This document shows, piece by piece, positions 25,031-30,036 of a DNA stretch of 30,036 bases (position 1 is its first letter; each line of letters opens with the position of its first letter). Made by a program: the position numbers and the translations under genes. The DNA comes from an uncultured Gemmatimonadota bacterium (GTDB taxonomy: Bacteria > Gemmatimonadota > Gemmatimonadetes > Gemmatimonadales > Gemmatimonadaceae): NCBI GenBank assembly GCA_946480295.1, contig CAMLIT010000045.1:1-30036 (forward strand). The letters run 5' to 3'. Below the pieces are notes generated by a model. That model saw only the letters and a list, made by a program, of their open reading frames with translations. It did no database searches and was not told the origin of the DNA.

Positions 25031-25132
25031 GGCGGCTCGCCGGCAACGGGCGATCGAAGCCGGGCGCGAAGCGGGCTGCGCAGTGGATCCGCCAGCCCGA
25101 TTCGCGCGTGTGGCGTTCTGGCGCGGAACTTT

Positions 25133-25148
25133 CGTGACCTGGATCACA
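25133..25148. promoter_or_regulatory. Crp/FNR-like palindrome before the unknown gene at 25193
   Basis: CGTGA-CCTGGA-TCACA. It matches the Crp consensus TGTGA-N6-TCACA at all but the first base. It is centred about 52 bases before the GTG start and is directly followed by a run of twelve C. Confidence 0.5.
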
Positions 25149-25160
25149 CCCCCCCCCCCC
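25149..25160. repeat. homopolymeric C12 tract
   Basis: Twelve C in a row, the longest homopolymer in the window, lie between the Crp/FNR-like palindrome and a weak -10-like TACCCT about 10 bases later. Runs of this length often change by slippage, which would alter operator-to-promoter spacing. It can also be a sequencing or assembly length error. Confidence 0.8.
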
Positions 25161-25192
25161 GCGATCGCTACCCTCGCCCTGGAGCCGAGTCC

Positions 25193-25762
25193 GTGCGCAA
25201 CATCCGCGACGCCGCTGGCGTCGAGTGGACGGTCTATCTCACCATCCCGAGCGTCACCGCCGGTCGCCGCGTGCAGCACCTCGCCGAGGCGTACCGCAAC
25301 GGGTGGCTGGTGTTCGAATCGGCCGCCGAGAAGCGCCGCTTCGCGCCCGTGCCGGCGGAGTGGGCCACGCTGAGCGATCAGGCGCTCGCCGCGCTGTGCG
25401 GGGCGGCCACGCCCCAACCGCTGCACCGCCGCGCCGGCTCGGCGAGAGGCGACATCGAGACGACGGTCGCGCCCGCGGCGGCCCGGGAGCCCGACGCGAC
25501 CGGCGAGCGCAAGCAGCTGCGCGGCGAGCTCCAGGAAGTCACGACGAAGCTGGTCGGTGCGCTGGAGCGCGTCTGCGACGACCGAGCCGGCGGCGACGGC
25601 GCGGAACGCCTCGACACGGGGGAGCTGATCCGCGTCGAGGAGACCCTCGCCATGGCGGCGGCGGTGGCGAAGGAGGCCGTGACCCTGCGTCGAAGGCTGC
25701 GAGCCGGCCCGGGCGAGCAGCCGTTCACCCGACCGGAAGGCCAGGACCCGCGCGCTCGCTGA
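25193..25762 (+). CDS. unknown protein, 189 residues
   Basis: A GTG start is chosen because GGAG stands eight bases upstream. I do not recognise the family. The N-terminal 75 residues are a small compact-looking domain (EWTVYLTIPSVTAGRRVQHL, NGWLVFESAAEKRRFAPVP, EWATLSDQALAALC). A polar linker with PLHRRAGSARGDIE follows, then a helical part (RKQLRGELQEVTTKLVGALERV, ELIRVEETLAMAAAVAKEAV) that may form a short coiled coil. The C-terminus is basic. No signal peptide or membrane helix is present. It lies 226 bases upstream of the histidine kinase gene on the same strand. Confidence 0.72.
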   Translation: MRNIRDAAGVEWTVYLTIPSVTAGRRVQHLAEAYRNGWLVFESAAEKRRFAPVPAEWATLSDQALAALCGAATPQPLHRRAGSARGDIETTVAPAAAREPDATGERKQLRGELQEVTTKLVGALERVCDDRAGGDGAERLDTGELIRVEETLAMAAAVAKEAVTLRRRLRAGPGEQPFTRPEGQDPRAR

Positions 25763-25988
25763 GCGCCGCGGCGGCGACGGGAAGTCGAGCGAGTCGGCCG
25801 GCGCTCGCGACGGCGGCGATCTTGCGCGCCCGTGGCCGGCGCGCATCATTCCGGGGGTTCCGGCTCGGTGTTCATCGGACCGGGCGATCACGCGCACCCG
25901 GGGACGGGCACGCGATCGCCCGATCCGGGATCCGGCGCCCACGCACCACCGAACACCGATCGCGCGCCGAGCGCACCAGAGGACTCGC

Positions 25989-28301
25989 ATGTCTCCGTCG
26001 GAGCTCGATCGCACGCCCGAGCGGGCGCTCCCGCGCGAGTCGCGGCTGGTGCCCGACCCGAGCGGCCGCAGGCTGTACGATCTCCTGATCGACAGCGCGA
26101 CGGAATGCGCGATCTTCGCCCTCGACCCCGAGGGCCACGTCGCCAGCTGGAACGCCGGCGCCGAGCGGCTCAAGGGCTACACGGCGGACGAGATCATGGG
26201 CCGGCACTTCTCCGTCTTCTACACGGACGACGATCGCCGCGCCGAACTGCCGCAGGGCGTGCTCGCCACGGCGGCGCGCACCGGCCGCTTCGAGGGCGAG
26301 GGGTGGCGCGTGCGGAGCGACGGGACGCGCTTCTGGGCGAACGTGGTCGTCACGCCCATCCGCTCCGACGACGGCACCCTCCTCGGCTTCGCCAAGATCA
26401 CGCGCGACCTCACCGCCCGGCGGCAGGCGGAAGCGCGCGAGCTCGAGCTGGCAGCCGAGCGCGGGGCGCGCGCCGAGGCGGAGCGCCGGAGCGCGGAGCT
26501 GGCGCGCCTGAACGAGCAGCTCCAGGAGCAGAGCGTCGAGCTGGAGGCGCAGACGGAGGAGGCCCAGGCGCTCACCGAGGAGCTCGAGCTGGCCAACGAC
26601 GAGCTCCAGGAGGCGCTGCTGCGGGTCGAGGCCGCGGAAGCGGATACGCGGAGCATCCTCGAGAGCATCGCCGAACCGTTCGTCGTGCACGATGCCGACT
26701 GGCGATTCCGCTTCGTGAATCCCGCCGCCGCGCGGATCTTCGCCGCCGCCGGCCGCGTCGCCGCCGGGGAGATGGTCGGCCGCGTGGTGTGGGACGTCTA
26801 CCCCGAGCTCGCCGGCACGGCCTTCGAGCGCCAGATGCGCCGGGCGGCGGCGGAGCGCGTCCCCCTCACCTGCGAGGCGTACTACGGCGAGCGCGACGAG
26901 TGGTCGCAGCTCTTCTGCTATCCCCTGCCCGACGGCGGCCTCGCCACCCAGTGGACGAACATCACCGACCGCAAGCGGACGGAGGAACGGCTGCGCATAA
27001 CGAGCGAGCGCCTGCGCGACGTGCTCGCGCGCGAGCGTGCGGCGCGGGGCGAGGTGGAGCGCGAGGCCGCGCGCGTCGCGCGCCTGCAGCGGGCGACGGC
27101 CGCGCTCTCCCGCGCGACGACGCCGGACGCCGTCGCGCGCGTGATCCTGACCGAAGGGATGGCGGCGATGACGGCCGCCGCCGGGATCGTCTTCCTGCTC
27201 GACGAGGGCGGGGACCACCTCGTGCCCATCGGCGCGGAGGGGTACGACGCGAGCGTGCTCGCGGACTGGCGACGCGTGCCCGTCGGCGCGGAGGCGGGCG
27301 TCGCCGAAGTGGTGCGCACGCGGACGCCGGTGTGGCTGCCGGACCGCGGCGCGCGCGCGCGGAAATATTCGCACCTCATGCAGTCGCTGGCGACGACGCC
27401 GTTCGAGGCGTGGTGCATGCTGCCGATGATCGTGGGCGATCACGCGATCGGGAGCCTGAGCTTCGCCTTCGCGACACGCCAGGCGTTCGATCCCGACGAC
27501 GCCCGCCTGCTGGAGACCTTCGCCGCGCAGGCGGCGCAGGCGCTCGATCGCGCGCGGCTCTACGAGGCGGAGCGCCGCGCCCGGACCGCCGCCGAATCCG
27601 CGAACCGCGCGAAGACGACCTTCCTCCACGTGATGAGCCACGAGCTGCGCACGCCGCTCAATGCGGTGACGGGCTACGCGCAGCTCCTCGAGCAGGGGCT
27701 CCGCGGCCCGCTCACGGCGGAGCAGCGGCACGACGTGAACCGCATCCGCGGCGCGGCGGGGCACGTGCTCTCGCTCATCAACGCCGTGCTCGACCAGGCG
27801 CGCATCGAGGCGGGAGAGGTCACCCTGCACGTCGAGGACGTGCGCGTGCAGGACCTGCTGGACGGCATCGAGACGTTCATCGCGCCGCAGCTGCGGGCGA
27901 AGGGACTCGCCTACCGCTGCGAGGCGTGCGCGGCGCGGCTCGCCGTGCGCGCCGATCGCGAGAAGTCGCTGCAGATCCTGCTCAACCTCGCCGGCAACGC
28001 CGTGAAGTTCACGGACGCGGGCGGGCTGACCCTCTCCGCCACCGACGAGGGCGGCCGCGTCGCGATCCGCGTCGCCGACTCCGGGCGCGGCATCCCCGGG
28101 CCGCAGCTCGAGCGCATCTTCGAGCCCTTCGTGCAAGTGAACGCGTCGTCGGCGGCTCCGCAGGAGGGCACCGGACTCGGTCTCGCGATCAGCCGCCAGC
28201 TCGCGCGGCACATGGGGGGCGACCTCACGGTCGAGAGCACCGTCGGCGCGGGCTCCACCTTCGCGCTCCATCTCCCGCGCGCGGAGGTCGGCGCGGGCTG
28301 A
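25989..28301 (+). CDS. PAS-PAS-GAF sensor histidine kinase, orphan
   Basis: The gene encodes 770 residues with no membrane helix, so it is cytoplasmic. The start has AGAGGA upstream. PAS 1 spans about 30-145 (AIFALDPEGHVASWNAGAERLKGY, ending ITRDLTARRQAE). A coiled coil spans about 145-225 and is rich in Glu and Leu. PAS 2 spans about 222-335. A GAF domain spans about 365-525 (AAGIVFLLDEGGDHLVPIGAEG). The HisKA domain has the phospho-acceptor His551 in VMSHELRTPLNA. The HATPase domain has the N-box residues Asn666 and Asn670 (LNLAGNAVKFT), G1 DSGRGIP (697-703), F-box IFEPF and G2 GTGLGLAI. It has no receiver domain, and no response regulator lies in the window, so its partner is unknown. The signal could be a small molecule or light bound in PAS or GAF; no bilin cysteine is apparent. 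Confidence 0.95.
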   Translation: MSPSELDRTPERALPRESRLVPDPSGRRLYDLLIDSATECAIFALDPEGHVASWNAGAERLKGYTADEIMGRHFSVFYTDDDRRAELPQGVLATAARTGRFEGEGWRVRSDGTRFWANVVVTPIRSDDGTLLGFAKITRDLTARRQAEARELELAAERGARAEAERRSAELARLNEQLQEQSVELEAQTEEAQALTEELELANDELQEALLRVEAAEADTRSILESIAEPFVVHDADWRFRFVNPAAARIFAAAGRVAAGEMVGRVVWDVYPELAGTAFERQMRRAAAERVPLTCEAYYGERDEWSQLFCYPLPDGGLATQWTNITDRKRTEERLRITSERLRDVLARERAARGEVEREAARVARLQRATAALSRATTPDAVARVILTEGMAAMTAAAGIVFLLDEGGDHLVPIGAEGYDASVLADWRRVPVGAEAGVAEVVRTRTPVWLPDRGARARKYSHLMQSLATTPFEAWCMLPMIVGDHAIGSLSFAFATRQAFDPDDARLLETFAAQAAQALDRARLYEAERRARTAAESANRAKTTFLHVMSHELRTPLNAVTGYAQLLEQGLRGPLTAEQRHDVNRIRGAAGHVLSLINAVLDQARIEAGEVTLHVEDVRVQDLLDGIETFIAPQLRAKGLAYRCEACAARLAVRADREKSLQILLNLAGNAVKFTDAGGLTLSATDEGGRVAIRVADSGRGIPGPQLERIFEPFVQVNASSAAPQEGTGLGLAISRQLARHMGGDLTVESTVGAGSTFALHLPRAEVGAG

Positions 28302-28325
28302 GCGTCGCCGATCGGCGGTCATGAA

Positions 28326-28350
28326 AGCGGCGGCGCGAATCGCCGCCGCT
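28326..28350. terminator. perfect 10-bp hairpin between convergent genes
   Basis: AGCGGCGGCG and CGCCGCCGCT flank the loop CGAAT, 24 bases after the kinase stop and just before the stop of the convergent unknown gene. It is symmetric, with no T-run, and could end transcription from both sides. Confidence 0.7.
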
Positions 28351-28354
28351 CACG

Positions 28355-28720
28355 TCACGCCGACGCCTCCGCCCACATCGGGTCGTCGTGGACCGCGGGG
28401 ACGAACTGGAGGAGCGGCTCGTCCTGGAGCGCCTCGGTCGTCTTCCGCCGCGTCGGGAGCGCGCGGCTGAACTGCCGCGCCAGGAGCTCGGGCTCCGGCT
28501 CGCGCGACTCCGAGGCGCCGAACGCGCAGAGCCGGCATGGTCCCTCCGCGGGCACGAACACGCGGTATTCGGCCGCGACCGACGGGTGGCCCAGTCGCAT
28601 GATCCGGCCGCTGATGCGCATGTAGTCCCGGATCTCCCAGGATTCCTCCCGCGCGTCGACGAAGACGATGCTGTGGCCGCGGGAGTAGACGAATGGCATG
28701 CGCTCAGGTGTGCGGGACAT
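28355..28720 (-). CDS. unknown protein, about 121 residues
   Basis: This is a cytoplasmic-looking protein, not recognised. The start MSRTPERMPFV at 28720 has no strong ribosome site. A GTG at 28789 and an ATG at 28699 are alternatives. The N-terminal 60 residues form a beta-rich pattern (FVYSRGHSIVFVDAREESWEI, YMRISGRIMRLGH, AAEYRVFVPAEGP). Two cysteines in CRLCAFG follow, a CxxC pair that could bind metal. The C-terminus is polar (QFSRALPTRRKTTEALQDEPL). It is convergent with the histidine kinase. A Crp-like palindrome lies upstream at 28815. Confidence 0.6.
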   Translation of the reverse strand: MSRTPERMPFVYSRGHSIVFVDAREESWEIRDYMRISGRIMRLGHPSVAAEYRVFVPAEGPCRLCAFGASESREPEPELLARQFSRALPTRRKTTEALQDEPLLQFVPAVHDDPMWAEASA

Positions 28721-28814
28721 CGGCGAATTGCTCGAGGTGGTCCTGCCCTGCCCCGTCCTGCCCGCATCGGCGACGAGGCGGTCCGACACGTTAGGTGGGC
28801 CCGCAAGCGAATCC

Positions 28815-28830
28815 CGTGACTCACGTCACG
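28815..28830. promoter_or_regulatory. Crp/FNR-like palindrome upstream of the 28355-28720 gene
   Basis: CGTGA-CTCACG-TCACG has perfect six-base arms (CGTGAC/GTCACG) around TCAC, with both half-sites one base off the Crp consensus. It lies about 100 bases upstream of the chosen start and about 30 upstream of the GTG alternative. Confidence 0.45.
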
Positions 28831-28843
28831 GTGAGCCGCCGAG

Positions 28844-29104
28844 CTACTCGGCGGGACGATCCAACTCCGCCGCCCACCCGAGGAGCTCCTTCCACTGCTC
28901 CAGCGGTACGTCTCCCAGGTTGCCCTGCGCCGGGAGCAGCGCGGACTGCAGCGGGAGGAATCGCGACGACGCCGTGTCCGACTCGAAGAACAGGCCGGTG
29001 ACGGACGACGTGGCCGTCCGGAACGGGGGAGTCGGCAGCGGCTCGTTGGCGAGCCGGCAGACGCGCCAGCGATGGCCGAACGCGCTGAAAGTAAGGGCCG
29101 TCAT
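28844..29104 (-). CDS. small unknown protein, 86 residues
   Basis: The start MTALTFSAFGHRW has a modest CAGGCG upstream. The sequence reads as a small alpha/beta domain (RWRVCRLANEPLPTPPF, TATSSVTGLFFESDTASSRF) ending in a helix with EQWKELLGWAAELDRP. No signal peptide. It is not recognised. It follows the cytochrome gene after 69 bases on the same strand and may be read with it. Confidence 0.55.
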   Translation of the reverse strand: MTALTFSAFGHRWRVCRLANEPLPTPPFRTATSSVTGLFFESDTASSRFLPLQSALLPAQGNLGDVPLEQWKELLGWAAELDRPAE

Positions 29105-29173
29105 GGAATTCGCCTGGCCACCAGCGTCGGCGGCGGTGCGGGCAGATGTGAAGCGGGAGCGACGGCGATGAAG

Positions 29174-30036
29174 CTAGCGCCGCGGCGCGCGAATCGTGGT
29201 GACCGCCGTCACGCCGCCAAACGAGCGACGCCCGCGCCGCGGATAGTACACCGCGTCCACCGGCACGCCGCCGGGGAAGTCCCTCGCCTTGCCGGGATAC
29301 ACGGGCCGCGGCCGCGAGTCGATGTACGCCGCGATCTGCTGCGCCTCCTCGGCGGTCAGGGTCCCTGGCGCGTCGAGGGGCATCGCGTAGCGCACGAAGC
29401 CGGCGAGGGTGTACACGCGCGCCATCCCCGCGCCGTCGTTCCAGGAGCCGCGTCCCCAGAGCGGCCCGGGCGCGACCGTGCCGAGCGAGCGCCCCTGCCC
29501 GTCCGCGCCGTGGCACGCGACGCAGCGCCGCGTGAACAGCGCTCTCCCGCGCGCCGTGTCCAGCCGCGCGACGGCGATGCGCTCGGCGGGGGCGATCGTG
29601 TTCCGCCCCCGCCACGGCGGCGGCTCGCCCATCGGCTGCCCGCGGGAGATCCACGCGAGGTACGCGCTCAGCGCCTGCAGCGCCTCGCTGCCAAACGAGG
29701 GGGGCGTCCCGTTCAGGCTGCGCTGGAAGCAGCCGCGGATGCGCTCCTCCAGGCCGATGCTGCGCCCGGCGCGCGGGCGGTACATCGGGAAGAGCGCGGC
29801 CACGCCGACCAGCGGCAGCGCGCGATCCTTCTGCCCGGCGTTCAGGTGGCAGTTGCCGCACGAGAGCGCGTTCCCCACCGCGCGCGGCAGCTCCTCGCGC
29901 GTGTGCACGAACAGCCGGAGCCCGCGGCGGACCTGCCGCGCGAGGGCCGAATCGTCAGGCAGCGAGTCGCGCCCAGGGTCGCGCACGAGCGAGTCGACCG
30001 ACGCGAGCCCCGCCGTCGCCGGCACCAGCGGCGCGC
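29174..30036 (-). CDS. TsdA-like dihaem cytochrome c, 5' end outside window
   Basis: At least 287 residues are seen; the reading frame stays open to the window edge and the signal peptide is missing, so the true start lies beyond 30036. Numbering is from the GTG at 30025. There are two haem c sites: CGNCH (Cys56, Cys59, His60) and CVACH (Cys168, Cys171, His172). The text between them (VGVAALFPMYRPRAG, LEERIRGCFQRSLNGTP) matches the thiosulfate dehydrogenase TsdA type. Cys99 in RGCFQRS stands where TsdA uses a cysteine as haem-1 ligand. Met215 in RYAMPLD is a candidate haem-2 ligand. TsdA oxidises thiosulfate to tetrathionate or does the reverse in the periplasm. Related dihaem proteins with other roles exist, so the substrate is an inference. 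Confidence 0.85.
   Translation of the reverse strand, partial: APLVPATAGLASVDSLVRDPGRDSLPDDSALARQVRRGLRLFVHTREELPRAVGNALSCGNCHLNAGQKDRALPLVGVAALFPMYRPRAGRSIGLEERIRGCFQRSLNGTPPSFGSEALQALSAYLAWISRGQPMGEPPPWRGRNTIAPAERIAVARLDTARGRALFTRRCVACHGADGQGRSLGTVAPGPLWGRGSWNDGAGMARVYTLAGFVRYAMPLDAPGTLTAEEAQQIAAYIDSRPRPVYPGKARDFPGGVPVDAVYYPRRGRRSFGGVTAVTTIRAPRR

Noticed and set aside
1..30036. CRISPR arrays, tRNA or rRNA genes, insertion sequences, integrases, toxin-antitoxin pairs and known defence systems.
   Set aside because: I looked for regular spaced repeats, cloverleaf-like segments, transposase or integrase motifs and small overlapping toxin pairs and saw none.

Overview
The window is about 30 kb of very GC-rich bacterial chromosome. 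It has no rRNA, tRNA, insertion sequence, integrase, phage gene or CRISPR array that I can see. I count 25 protein genes. Nearly all have a clear GGAGG-type ribosome binding site, which fixes most starts. Several features together suggest a member of Gemmatimonadota (Gemmatimonas/Gemmatirosa-like): long regulators joining an OmpR-type winged helix and BTAD domain to a membrane helix, a TolB/FlgO-like domain and TPRs; a TonB-receptor-like barrel with an N-terminal carboxypeptidase-regulatory domain; many small lipoproteins; and several DinB/DUF1801-type proteins. This is an inference from gene content, not a database match.

Left part (1-12 kb), all on the minus strand: a DNA repair methyltransferase (cut by the window edge), a 745-residue HAF-repeat/PKD lipoprotein, BTAD regulator 1, a small membrane protein, two small exported proteins, an alpha/beta-hydrolase lipoprotein, a small Ig-like lipoprotein and BTAD regulator 2. 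The two regulators are paralogues and have the same two-block promoter at the same distance from the start codon. Regulator 2 is divergent from a large outer-membrane barrel gene.

Middle (12-20 kb): the barrel gene ends in a perfect 12-bp hairpin. It is followed by a small lipoprotein, a cytoplasmic DinB protein, a beta-propeller-like lipoprotein, an exported DinB protein on the opposite strand and nagB.

Right part (20-30 kb): a coupled minus-strand pair (membrane protein, then a two-lobed beta-helix protein), a second coupled pair (DUF1801 protein, then an exported protein), a Tat-exported TIM-barrel isomerase/epimerase-like protein, a small unknown gene behind a C12 tract, an orphan PAS-PAS-GAF histidine kinase, two small unknown genes and a TsdA-like dihaem cytochrome c cut by the window edge.

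The most interesting structure not explained by gene families is regulatory. It comprises the duplicated promoter of the BTAD paralogues and three Crp/FNR-like GTGA-N6-TCA(C/T) palindromes, each upstream of a gene. One of these is separated from its gene by a homopolymeric C12 tract that could vary in length. I see no defence island or biosynthetic cluster; most of the window looks like ordinary chromosome with lineage-specific exported proteins.
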